Shown here in pieces: positions 25,173 through 33,882 of a stretch of 48,003 nt of DNA. The stretch is from assembly GCA_012522575.1 (NCBI GenBank), contig JAAYKE010000133.1, positions 1 to 48,003 of the forward strand, given 5' to 3'. Under the pieces are notes generated by a model that had not been told where the DNA came from, searched no databases, and saw nothing but the letters and a program-made list of their open reading frames with translations. Position 1 is the stretch's first letter, and each line of letters opens with the position of its first letter. The translations under genes and the position numbers were made by a program. The DNA is from Armatimonadota bacterium (GTDB taxonomy: Bacteria; Armatimonadota; UBA5829).

Positions 25173-26465
25173 ATGAATCCACTAAATCCAACTCACGATA
25201 CGGGTTCAGGGGATCGTGCCCTGCTGATAGTCGTGGACGCAAAAGATCAGCGCGAATCCGACGCGAACACGGAGGAATTGCGGCTGCTGGCGGACTCCGC
25301 CGGGGTCAAGACTGCGGATGAGATGCACGTCCGCCGCCAATATCCCGATGCGCGTTTCTATATTGGTTCCGGCAACGCTGAAGAGGCTCATCTGCGAGTT
25401 CAGGAAACCGGAGCCAATGTCGCAATTGTAGGAGCTGATCTGTCCCCGGCACAGCAGCGCAATCTCGAAACAACCACCGAGGTCCGCGTCGTCGACCGCA
25501 CTCAGTTAATTTTAGATATATTCGCTCAGCGTGCACGCACAAGTGAAGGCAAGCTCCAGGTTGAATTAGCCCAACTGCAATATTTGCTTCCTCGATTATC
25601 CGGCAAAGGCATTGCTATGTCTCGACTGGGAGGCGGCAGCGCGGGAGGCGTCGCAACCCGAGGTCCGGGTGAAACAAAGCTTGAAACGGACAGAAGAAGG
25701 GTGCGGGATCGCATATCTCTGCTGAAAGATGAGCTTGAATCCGTTGTAAAACAGCGCGCGGTTCAAAACAAAGCCCGACGACAACTTCATATCCCGGGAG
25801 CTGCGCTGGTGGGTTATACAAGCGCAGGAAAATCGACGCTGCTCAATCTGCTGGCGGGAGCCGATGTTGAAGCGCACGCGAGGCTATTCGCAACGCTTGA
25901 CCCCACAACCCGTCGCGTGGATTTACAGGATGGCGCGTCTATTTTGCTCTCCGATACGGTTGGATTCATACGCAACCTGCCGCATCACCTTGTCGCCGCG
26001 TTCAGGGCAACTCTCGAGGAAGTCACCGATTCGGATTTTCTGATCCACGTAGTGGATTCCGCCCATCATTTCCTGCACGAGCAGCGAATTGCAGTTGACA
26101 ATGTGCTTGCCGATTTGGGCGCGCAAAACAAACCTGTTATCACCGTGTTTAACAAGAGCGATCTGTTGAGCAATCAATATGAATTGCGCCGACTCGTAGC
26201 CGAGACTCCCGATTCATGTTATATGTCTGCTCTCACAGGGGAAGGGCGGCAGTATTTAGAAGCCCTCATCCAAAAGATGATCTCGCGGCTTATGACGCGC
26301 ATAAATGCGACGGTTCCGTATGATCGAGGAGATCTCGTCGCCCTGTGCCATGAACATGGACGCATTCTGAGCACGGAATATGTGCCGGAGGGAGTGCTTA
26401 TTGAGGCGGAAATACCGCCGAATCTGGCGGCGCGATTCGAACAATATGGGATAACGATTTCCTGA
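25173..26465 (+). CDS. hflX: GTPase HflX
   Basis: 430 residues. N-terminal HflX domain with PDARFYIGSGNAEE and ATRGPGETKLETDRRRVRDR, then the G domain: G1 GYTSAGKS, G3 DTVGF, G4 NKSD. It splits stalled 70S ribosomes and is a ribosome-associated GTPase. It lies between dapL and cysK; no direct pathway link. Confidence 0.95.
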   Translation: MNPLNPTHDTGSGDRALLIVVDAKDQRESDANTEELRLLADSAGVKTADEMHVRRQYPDARFYIGSGNAEEAHLRVQETGANVAIVGADLSPAQQRNLETTTEVRVVDRTQLILDIFAQRARTSEGKLQVELAQLQYLLPRLSGKGIAMSRLGGGSAGGVATRGPGETKLETDRRRVRDRISLLKDELESVVKQRAVQNKARRQLHIPGAALVGYTSAGKSTLLNLLAGADVEAHARLFATLDPTTRRVDLQDGASILLSDTVGFIRNLPHHLVAAFRATLEEVTDSDFLIHVVDSAHHFLHEQRIAVDNVLADLGAQNKPVITVFNKSDLLSNQYELRRLVAETPDSCYMSALTGEGRQYLEALIQKMISRLMTRINATVPYDRGDLVALCHEHGRILSTEYVPEGVLIEAEIPPNLAARFEQYGITIS

Positions 26466-26529
26466 GAGTTTGCGTCATACATTATAATGGGTGGCGCAGA
26501 CGAGATATTTCATCAACACAACCTGGAGG

Positions 26530-27459
26530 ATGAGTTTGTCGGTCAATAATAATCTTTTATGCATAAACAACATTATAGAACTGGTCGGTAATACGCCGAT
26601 GCTGCGCCTGTGCGAGCTTTCGCGAGGGTGCGTATTCGGCAAAGCTGAATTTTTGAACCCTGCGGGCAGCGTCAAGGACAGGGTCGCAAAATATATCATC
26701 GAGCAGGCCGAGGCGTCCGGTAAATTGCAGCCCGGAAATACCATCGTTGAAGCTACCAGCGGCAATACGGGCATTGCGCTGGCTTTTGTGGCCGGCCTGA
26801 AGGGATATAAATGTATAATTTGCATGCCTTCGGATATGAGCGAGGAGCGAAAAAGGCTGATACGAGCATTGGGTGCGCAGCTTATTGAAACTCCGGCAGA
26901 GTTGAGCATCTCCGGTTCGGTTGCCAAAGCAGAAGAAGTGCATGCGCAGACCAAAGACTCTTTTCTATTTGGTCAATTTGTCAATCCATTGAACCCTGAA
27001 GTCCACTATCTCACCACTGCACAGGAGATTTGGGCGCAGATGGATGGAGATGTCGATGCTTTTGTTGCAGGAGTCGGAAGCGGCGGCACGCTCTCAGGAG
27101 TTGCACGATTTTTGAAGGAAAAGAACCCGAATACGCTCATCGTTGCCGTCGAACCGAAAAACTCCGCTGCGTTGCTCGGACACGAGCCGGGCTTCCACGT
27201 GATTCAGGGCATCGGGGATGGATTCGTGCCGCCGGTGCTCGATGTTGACCTGATAGATGAGGTAATCACGGTTTCTGATGAGGACGCCATAGATACCACT
27301 CGGCGAATTGCAAGCATCCAGTGAGCCTTGGTCGGCACATCGTCCGGAGCTAATGTGTGGTCTGCTATAAAGTTAGCGGACAAGCTTGGGCCGGATAGCC
27401 GCGTGGTTACTGTGTTGCCGGACAGGGCTGAGAGGTATTTTAGCACAAGTTTGCTGTAA
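26530..27459 (+). pseudogene. cysK: Cysteine synthase (cysK-like), interrupted by an in-frame TGA
   Basis: An open frame from about 26530 to 27324 encodes a convincing O-acetylserine sulfhydrylase: GNTPMLRL, the PLP lysine motif AGSVKDR, EATSGNTGIALAFVAG, and VGSGGTLSGVARF. It then meets TGA at 27322-27324. In the same frame the sequence continues ALVGTSSGANVWSAIKLADK to a TAA at 27457, exactly like the CysK C-terminus, where a Gly usually occupies the TGA position. One base (GGA to TGA) would restore it. Start: ATG 26530 directly abuts GGAGG, so TTG 26536 or the earlier GTG 26491 are possible. The loss of about 45 residues probably inactivates the protein; a sequencing error cannot be excluded. 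Confidence 0.85.
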
Positions 27460-27472
27460 TGTTGCGCGGTTA

Positions 27473-27548
27473 TGGTAGGTCGGACGGGACTCGAACCCGT
27501 GACCAATGCCTTAAAAGGGCACTGCTCTACCAACTGAGCTACCGACCC
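27473..27548 (-). tRNA. tRNA-Lys (TTT)
   Basis: 76 bases with encoded CCA. The acceptor GGGTCGG pairs with CCGACCT, with a G1:U72 wobble; anticodon loop CTTTTAA gives TTT. The T arm GTTCGAGTC is intact. Its 3' end faces the cysK end convergently, 13 bases apart. Confidence 0.94.
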
Positions 27549-27559
27549 AAAACCACAAA

Positions 27560-27589
27560 ATTATATCATTCCAAGGCGGCCCTGGTCAA
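27560..27589 (-). promoter_or_regulatory. Promoter of tRNA-Lys
   Basis: On the - strand TTGACC (27589-27584), 18 bases, TATAAT (27565-27560), 12 bases before the tRNA 5' end. Confidence 0.75.
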
Positions 27590-27643
27590 CTTAACCGGGC
27601 ATATTTAATTCGATAAATCCGATTTTTGCTGAAAAGGTGTGCT

Positions 27644-28912
27644 ATGAATCTGTATTTTAGCGCCTTTGCGCTGGTTATGGTTATATTACTGTCCGGCTCC
27701 GGTGCGTCTGCCTCCGCATCTAATGGCACGGCAAAATCATCGGACGACGCACTCGATCAGCCGCTGCGAATTGGCCTTCTTCGATACCTGAAGGGAGTCA
27801 AGGAGATAACCTTGCAGGCCGGTTCGGATTATGACGTTATGCGCAACGGCTCTGAGGATCCCCTGGCCGCCTGCGCCAAACTTGAACCTGTCACCATCAG
27901 CTTTTGCGAAAAGCAACTGCTCATCAAGCTGGCCAACGGCAAAAACTGCCGGGTTGATGGAGTAGTCACCGTGCAATCGTCGGATGACAAAGCCATATTT
28001 ACCGTCTCCTCTGCCGGTCGAACGCGCAGAAAATACAGAGGAGCAATTGAGGTGTCGGCGCAAAATGGGACATTGCACGTGGTGAATGTTGTCAAGATGG
28101 ATGACTACCTGCCCGGGGTGCTGGCCGGTGAGATGCCCTCGGATTTTCATATCGAGGCCCTCAAAACTCAGGCGGTGGCCGCTCGGAGCTATACTATTAG
28201 ACAGCGACGCCGACACAATGATGACGGGTTTGATCTGTGCGACAACGTTCACTGCCACGTATATGAGGGCACGATAGGCGAGCGACCGGCCTACCTCAGC
28301 GCGATTGCCGCCACTGCCGGCCAGACGCTGATGCATAACGGTCAGGTCGCCTCGATAATGTATTCAGCCGACTGCGGCGGGGTGACTGAATCTTATGCCG
28401 ATGTCGATAAGCACGCCGTACCGTATCTAATCTGCGTGACCGAGCCGACCGGGATAGCTCATAAGTTATGGGAGAAGTCGTTCACGCTCAAGGAGCTTTC
28501 CGCAATACTTGTGGCGGCGGGAGTGAAGCAGGCAAAAGGACTTAAGAGCCTGTCCATAGAGAGAAAAACCACATCCGGGCGGGCGGCGATGGTCAGGGTA
28601 ATCGGAGCGGACGGGACAACCACCGTCGGCGGCAACACTCTGCGGTGGGCTATTGGAGGAACCACAATCCCAAGCACGCTCTTTACCATCGATGTTTCCG
28701 ATGAGGGTATGGTCACTTTCAAGGGAAAAGGGTTTGGGCACGGCATAGGGATGTGCCAGATAGGAGCAAATGCGCTCGCCAAACCGCCGTTTAACTATAC
28801 CTACGATCAAATATTGCAGCACTACTATCCGACCACGACGCTTGCCAATGCCTGCGACACAGACACTTTGGCCGCCTCTCCCCTGCCCGACTCCGGTACG
28901 ACGTCCAATTGA
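27644..28912 (+). CDS. Secreted SpoIID/LytB domain protein
   Basis: 422 residues from ATG 27644 (AAAGGTG before it; an upstream TTG at 27626 is possible). Signal peptide at 1-27 (FALVMVILLSGSGASASA). The SpoIID motif is VVKMDDYLPGVLAGEMPSDF followed by EALKTQAVAARSYTIRQRRR, with the later TAGQTLMHNGQVASIMYSAD and GFGHGIGMCQIGANALA. SpoIID-type proteins are lytic transglycosylases that cut glycan strands lacking stem peptides. They occur in many non-sporulating bacteria, so this does not prove sporulation. Confidence 0.9.
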   Translation: MNLYFSAFALVMVILLSGSGASASASNGTAKSSDDALDQPLRIGLLRYLKGVKEITLQAGSDYDVMRNGSEDPLAACAKLEPVTISFCEKQLLIKLANGKNCRVDGVVTVQSSDDKAIFTVSSAGRTRRKYRGAIEVSAQNGTLHVVNVVKMDDYLPGVLAGEMPSDFHIEALKTQAVAARSYTIRQRRRHNDDGFDLCDNVHCHVYEGTIGERPAYLSAIAATAGQTLMHNGQVASIMYSADCGGVTESYADVDKHAVPYLICVTEPTGIAHKLWEKSFTLKELSAILVAAGVKQAKGLKSLSIERKTTSGRAAMVRVIGADGTTTVGGNTLRWAIGGTTIPSTLFTIDVSDEGMVTFKGKGFGHGIGMCQIGANALAKPPFNYTYDQILQHYYPTTTLANACDTDTLAASPLPDSGTTSN

Positions 28913-28967
28913 CCACTCGCGCTTAGCGTGTTACGATATGAACGCACTCAAATTTATCAGGTATTTA

Positions 28968-29224
28968 GTAACAACTCACTCTTCGTTAGTGATTGCAGCG
29001 GCTGGTCTCTGTCCCAGCCAGGCAAACTATGTCATTTCGAACGCAGTGAGAAATCTGCTTTTTTCGATGTCCGAGGTCAGATGTCCGAAGTTCGAGCCGG
29101 TATGGCTAAACCATTCCCAAGCTCTAACCTCCAACTTCTAACCTCTAAACCGTAGCGGCTGGTCTCTGTCCCAGCCAGACAATCTATCAATGAACACTAG
29201 CTGTCCGAGACGGAGATCGGACAC
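28968..29224. repeat. Composite intergenic repeat element, copy 2
   Basis: The 350-base gap between the SpoIID gene and tyrS contains the inverted counterpart of the 21.4-21.7 kb element (96-base block 28968-29063 and 22-base block 29203-29224). It also holds two direct copies of GGCTGGTCTCTGTCCCAGCC (29006-29025 and 29157-29176), each able to form a GGCTGG/CCAGCC hairpin. No gene is seen here. Confidence 0.8.
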
Positions 29225-29275
29225 TACAGGACGGTATTTATTCTAACCTGAGCGATCAGACTTATGGAGCATTCA

Positions 29276-30496
29276 GTGACTGTTGAGCAACAATTTGAAA
29301 TTATCAAACGCGGCGTTCTGGACATCGTGCCGGAGGAAGAGCTGCTGGCAAAACTTAAAAAATCCCATCAAACCGGCAAGCCTCTCAGGATAAAACTCGG
29401 CATCGACCCGACGGCTTCCGACATACACATCGGGTTCGCCGTAGTCCTCAGGAAGATGCGGCAATTTCAGGATATGGGCCATCAGGTCATATTGATTGTC
29501 GGCGATTTTACCGCGTCCATCGGTGACCCGTCCGGCAAATCCGAGACCCGACCGATGCTTTCTGCCGAGCAGATACGGACAAATGCGGAGACCTTCGCGT
29601 CGCAGTTCTGGTTGATTCTCGACAGGGAAAAGACCACTGTGACGTTCAATGGCGATTGGCTCGGAAAGATGAGCTTTGCGGACGTGGTGCGGGAGACCTC
29701 GCGCGTCACCGTGGCCAGAATACTGGAGCGCGATGACTTCCAGAACAGGCTCTCTGAGGGCCGACCTGTCGGTTTGCATGAACTGCTGTATCCGATCGCG
29801 CAGGCCATTGACTCCGTGGAAGTGCAGGCGGATGTGGAGGTCGGCGGCAGCGATCAGCGATTCAATATACTTATGGGCAGAGATTTGCAGGAAGCCAACG
29901 GGATGGAGGCGCAGGTCGGGCTGTTTTTGCCGATTCTGCCCGGCATTGACGGCGTGCAGAAGATGAGCAAATCACTCGGCAATTATGTTGCAGTGACCGA
30001 CGAGCCGAATGATATGTTCGGTAAGATAATGTCGATTCCGGACGATGTGATGGCCGATTATTATACTCTTTGCACGGACGTCGGTACCGATGAAATCGAA
30101 GCTATAAAGGCAGGAATCGCATCCGGCAGCGTGCATCCTATGGACGCAAAGAAGCGTCTTGCCAGAGAAATTGTAACGATTTATCACTCAGCGCAGGCAG
30201 GCGTCGACGCGCAGGCAGAATTCGAGCGAGTCTTTAGTTCCAGGGAAGTCCCTCTCGATATGCCGGAGATTAATTTGCCCGAGTCCGAGCTTGAAAACGG
30301 ATCGATACGGCTGACCAGGCTGATTGCAATTGCCGAGATGGCATCATCGAGCAGCGAGGCCAGGCGGTTGATTCAATCCGGCGCGGTTTCTATCGACGGC
30401 GAAAAGATAACCGATGTTATGGGATCGATCACGCCGATTGATGGGCAGACTCTGCGGGTAGGCAAGCTCAAATTCGCACGATTACGCATGATTTGA
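29276..30496 (+). CDS. tyrS: Tyrosyl-tRNA synthetase
   Basis: I start at GTG 29276, with GGAG six bases upstream; the ATG at 29264 lies four codons earlier but has no site, and TyrZ-type enzymes begin as MTVEQQ-like. 406 residues. The class I signatures are HIGF (HIGH-like) and KMSKS, the middle has VGGSDQRFNILMGRDLQEAN, and the C-terminal S4 domain begins at about SIRLTRLIAIAE. It charges tRNA-Tyr. Confidence 0.95.
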   Translation: MTVEQQFEIIKRGVLDIVPEEELLAKLKKSHQTGKPLRIKLGIDPTASDIHIGFAVVLRKMRQFQDMGHQVILIVGDFTASIGDPSGKSETRPMLSAEQIRTNAETFASQFWLILDREKTTVTFNGDWLGKMSFADVVRETSRVTVARILERDDFQNRLSEGRPVGLHELLYPIAQAIDSVEVQADVEVGGSDQRFNILMGRDLQEANGMEAQVGLFLPILPGIDGVQKMSKSLGNYVAVTDEPNDMFGKIMSIPDDVMADYYTLCTDVGTDEIEAIKAGIASGSVHPMDAKKRLAREIVTIYHSAQAGVDAQAEFERVFSSREVPLDMPEINLPESELENGSIRLTRLIAIAEMASSSSEARRLIQSGAVSIDGEKITDVMGSITPIDGQTLRVGKLKFARLRMI

Positions 30497-30527
30497 GCGT
30501 TATTCTCATTTTCTGTTGTCCAAAGGC

Positions 30528-30556
30528 TTTACATGGAGTGCGCAGAGTGTTATACT
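30528..30556 (+). promoter_or_regulatory. Promoter of the initiator tRNA
   Basis: TTTACA (30528-30533), 17 bases, TATACT (30551-30556); the tRNA starts 12 bases later. Confidence 0.8.
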
Positions 30557-30568
30557 AGGTCTCGATGC

Positions 30569-30645
<77 letters not shown>

Positions 30646-30679
30646 TTTTGAAATCAGGAACTCAGAGAGGTCTGCGCAG

Positions 30680-30710
30680 TCACAAAGCAGCCTTTGTGAG
30701 TTCTTTTTTT
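30680..30710 (+). terminator. Rho-independent terminator of the initiator tRNA
   Basis: TCACAAAG, a 4-base loop CAGC, CTTTGTGA (8-bp perfect stem), then GTTC and seven T. Confidence 0.85.
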
Positions 30711-30766
30711 CGGACATCGAATATCGGACATCGGACCTCGGACATCGGACCTCGGACATCGAAAAA
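30711..30766. repeat. Short tandem repeat, 14-base units
   Basis: Four consecutive 14-base units beginning CGGACATCG; two middle ones are identical (CGGACATCGGACCT), the outer ones differ in the last five bases. The same words occur in inverted form at about 29062-29090. Confidence 0.8.
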
Positions 30767-30795
30767 AGCAGATTTCTCACTTCGTTCGAAATGAC
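30762..30795. repeat. Dispersed repeat core, copy 3
   Basis: The AAAGCAGATTTCTCAC block and following TTCGTTCGAAATGAC match cores at 21600-21633 and (inverted) 29029-29063. A partial further copy, GTTCGAAATGAC, follows at 30806. The repeat stretch ends at the stop of the methylase gene (30841). Confidence 0.75.
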
Positions 30796-30840
30796 AAAGG
30801 CGGGCGTTCGAAATGACAAAGGCGGACACAAGGGCGGGCG

Positions 30841-33800
30841 TTACAGGCCGTATAGGGCGGCTACGCGCTCGTCGATCTCCCTCTCCCACTCCTCGCAGCC
30901 CTCTCCTCTCGCATCCAGACATTTCTGAACCAGACCCGATATCACCGCCATGTCGATTGACGAACAGCATGGCACAGGAAGGATCTTAGTGTATTGATGT
31001 TTGAAGCGCAGATATCCGCCTCTAATGGAAGCACATATCTGACGATAATATGTTTCAACAGAGGCGGAGTTGAGTAATCCAAGCAAAAATAGATCACTGC
31101 TCGCAATAAAACCAGCGGTGCACTCTACATAGTATCCCGAGTCTGCTAATGTAAAACGCGGCTCCTTGCAAATGTCGGGATGCACGATCTTAGGTTTGTC
31201 GAACTCATCGTAGTATTTGCAAGATCTCAGCTCCCACCATTGATCTCCTTTAGCTTGGCGTTTTTCCAATTGCGGCTGCCAGCGTTGAAGATGTTCCATT
31301 ATGGCAGGATAACGATTCATGTCAATCCCAACCTTGGTTGAAATTATCCAATTGTCCTCGCCTACAATCCGCCACTTTCTAACATCCTTTCCTACAATAA
31401 GCGGATTGATAATCTCAGCGCTTTTTGGGTCTGCGTCTATCAGTTCCTGCCTCTTCCCGGAGTTAATTATAAATGCCTTATTAAAGCCGATCAGTAATCC
31501 ATAATATATTTTACCGTTGACATATTCTCCTAGAGGCGTTCCTGCTTTGCGCATTTTCTCCAGAATATCTGCAGTTGTCGAATCCGCCAAAGTCCAGTTC
31601 GATCCCGCAAATGCGGATTCGGGAAGTTGGATACCCTGCCGGGTGGTTAGCTCGTGCACATTCGGGTATGGATCGTCAAGGGATTCAACATCTGTGAGAA
31701 CAGTACTCTGATGCGCTTCTCCTTTGCGGGCAATAAAAATCATCGCATAGGCAGTTGCATTTTGGAAAACAGGCAGATCTCCGAAATCGGTAATGCTCGT
31801 GACGGTGCAGTTGTCGGCGACGTGTTTTCTGAGCTTTTCCCCATAGCGTGCTTTTAACCATTTGTTGCTGCTGATAAATGACAACATACCGCCTTCTCTG
31901 AGCATCTGGATTGCACGCAGATAAAAATAGACATATAGATCGGCTTCGCTGCAGAAGAGGTCATCGTAGATTCCCTTTAGAGCGGGCTTGTCCGGCTTTA
32001 TCAATCGATGCCGAATGTAGGGCGGGTTTGCGACGATTATATCGAACCCGCCGGGTCGATTGTTCTGCGGATTGAATATCTCGGCGAAGTCCACCGACCA
32101 ATCGAATCGGATTTCATCTGTCTGCCTGCCGTCCATAAGGGCAATCTCCATGCGGAGATCGGAGATCGTCTTGTATAATTCGTGCTTTTGCGCGTTATGG
32201 GCGAGCAGATATTCCTCTTTGGCTTTCACATATTCATCGACTATGGTTTTGCGTAAATCGGTTGGCTGCGGGTTGGGACATATAACGCTGTCCCCTCGCT
32301 CTATCTTAAAGTCCAAGTTAGGCAGGGCAACCGCGTCGCGGGCATCGGGGTCGTCGATAGGATTTCTGGTGTCGTCAACCACCAGTGACAGCCACAGCCT
32401 CAGACGTGCGATGTTGACGGCGAACTGATCGCTGTCTACGCCGTAGAGGTTGTTTTGAATGATCTCCAGCTTGCGCTCATATACAGTGGCGGCGTCGACC
32501 TGCTTCACAGTGAACAGACAGGCGCGAAGGTCGAGAAGCTCGTGCAGCATTCCAAGCAGATATGCTCCGCTGCCGCACGCAGGGTCGCATACCCGCACGC
32601 TCTTTAACGCCTGCAAAGCGCGCTCCGGGTTGATGACGCCGGATGGGTCGTGCTCGTCTACGAATTTGGCGATGGCATCGCCTGAGGCTTCGGGCAACTG
32701 CTCGGACAGGTAGCCTTTGAGAGCCTCGCGGCACATAAAGGAGACAATGGGCTTGGGCGTGTAGTAGCTGCCGGTATCGTGGCGATTGGTTACCAGTTTT
32801 TCGAATATGCTGCCGAGCATCTCCGGGTCTACCGCCACATCGACGTCCAGTGGAGCGCTCTCGGTGATGGTAAAATTATATCCGCAAAACAGGTCGTTTA
32901 TGATGCGGTCGAACGCCCGGTTGTCTATCTGAACCGCGTCTTTGTGGTCGTCGACATCCTCGCACTGGAACAATCCGCCGTTTAGATATGGGACTTCTCC
33001 AATGGTGTCAACAACCTTTTTCTTTTCCTCGTCTTTAAAGGTCGGCGCAACTCCGGCAGCAGGCGAGCCGAGGCCGCAGAAGAAAAGCCAGTAGAGTCGA
33101 TCTCTGTAGAAGTTTTCCCCATTATCTATTGCCTCTTTATACAGCGTTTGGAGATAATTGGAGCTGCCCTTATACCTCAGCCACTTCTTTTTTTGTACGA
33201 ATTGCAGAAACAGCAGGCGGTTAAACAGGCGTATCGCAAACAGGCGTTTGTCGTTTTGCGTATGGCCGATGAATTGCTCTTCGACTGTTTTGAAGACAGC
33301 CTCATAGTTTCTGTAGAAGTCGTTGGATACCCGCTCTACGTCCCACGCGCTCAGCCAACGCTCGCGCATCGCATCCCAGTCCGGCTCATCTGACTTATTA
33401 AACTGCATCTTTAGCGCGGGCAGGTTGAACTCCAGCAGGGTTCTGGTTTCCTCCACACTGTCGGTCTCCCAACCGAATGTGCTCAACTTGGGCTGCTTGT
33501 TATCCCGCTGCTGGAAATGGGCGAAACTGAAACCGGAGTAGTTGTTGATTGCGCAGATGAAGATGATGCCTTGCAGGCTCTTGTTCTGGTATTGGCCTTG
33601 CGTGCGCATCTGTTCTCGAATGCGCCTTAGAATCTCGCGAAGCTCAGCTCTGCGGAACTGCGTTTCGAACTCGCAGAGCATAATGACAAATGGGTCGTCT
33701 GCTCCAAACGGGACGATCCGACTGACCTGCACTTTCGCTTCTGCGTTTGACGAAAGACGTGAGTCGGCGTAGGTGAAGGTGTCCTTATGATCCAGCGGCC

Positions 33801-33882
33801 AACTCAGAGTCTTATTGAGGAATGCGAAAAGGGTTTCTCGGTTGTGTATCGACGCCAGCGACTCTTTCGCAATGTAGGCCAT
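30841..33882 (-). CDS. Eco57I-like N6-adenine DNA methylase, large (operon A)
   Basis: 1013 residues from ATG 33882, whose A overlaps the helicase stop (TGATG) and has GGAG eight bases upstream. Motif I is VCDPACGSGAYLLG (about 431-444) and catalytic motif IV is IIVANPPYIRH (NPPY at 619-622), the order of gamma-class N6-adenine methylases. Residues 1-360 form a long N-terminal region with IVPFGADDPFVIMLCEFE then a helical module; no certain nuclease motif can be named. The C-terminal 300 residues probably recognise the DNA target (TaqI-like). Modification methylase in type IIG, BREX (PglX) or similar systems; here paired with a PLD-helicase. It ends against the repeats. Confidence 0.85.
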   Translation of the reverse strand: MAYIAKESLASIHNRETLFAFLNKTLSWPLDHKDTFTYADSRLSSNAEAKVQVSRIVPFGADDPFVIMLCEFETQFRRAELREILRRIREQMRTQGQYQNKSLQGIIFICAINNYSGFSFAHFQQRDNKQPKLSTFGWETDSVEETRTLLEFNLPALKMQFNKSDEPDWDAMRERWLSAWDVERVSNDFYRNYEAVFKTVEEQFIGHTQNDKRLFAIRLFNRLLFLQFVQKKKWLRYKGSSNYLQTLYKEAIDNGENFYRDRLYWLFFCGLGSPAAGVAPTFKDEEKKKVVDTIGEVPYLNGGLFQCEDVDDHKDAVQIDNRAFDRIINDLFCGYNFTITESAPLDVDVAVDPEMLGSIFEKLVTNRHDTGSYYTPKPIVSFMCREALKGYLSEQLPEASGDAIAKFVDEHDPSGVINPERALQALKSVRVCDPACGSGAYLLGMLHELLDLRACLFTVKQVDAATVYERKLEIIQNNLYGVDSDQFAVNIARLRLWLSLVVDDTRNPIDDPDARDAVALPNLDFKIERGDSVICPNPQPTDLRKTIVDEYVKAKEEYLLAHNAQKHELYKTISDLRMEIALMDGRQTDEIRFDWSVDFAEIFNPQNNRPGGFDIIVANPPYIRHRLIKPDKPALKGIYDDLFCSEADLYVYFYLRAIQMLREGGMLSFISSNKWLKARYGEKLRKHVADNCTVTSITDFGDLPVFQNATAYAMIFIARKGEAHQSTVLTDVESLDDPYPNVHELTTRQGIQLPESAFAGSNWTLADSTTADILEKMRKAGTPLGEYVNGKIYYGLLIGFNKAFIINSGKRQELIDADPKSAEIINPLIVGKDVRKWRIVGEDNWIISTKVGIDMNRYPAIMEHLQRWQPQLEKRQAKGDQWWELRSCKYYDEFDKPKIVHPDICKEPRFTLADSGYYVECTAGFIASSDLFLLGLLNSASVETYYRQICASIRGGYLRFKHQYTKILPVPCCSSIDMAVISGLVQKCLDARGEGCEEWEREIDERVAALYGL

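Noticed and set aside
27322-27324. Recoding of TGA as glycine or selenocysteine in cysK
   Set aside because: Several other genes here, such as mod and the operon A helicase, stop at TGA, and no stem-loop typical of selenocysteine insertion is evident after the codon. A nonsense mutation is simpler.
27644-28912. Evidence of sporulation from the SpoIID-domain protein
   Set aside because: The SpoIID domain is common in non-sporulating bacteria, and no other sporulation gene is visible.
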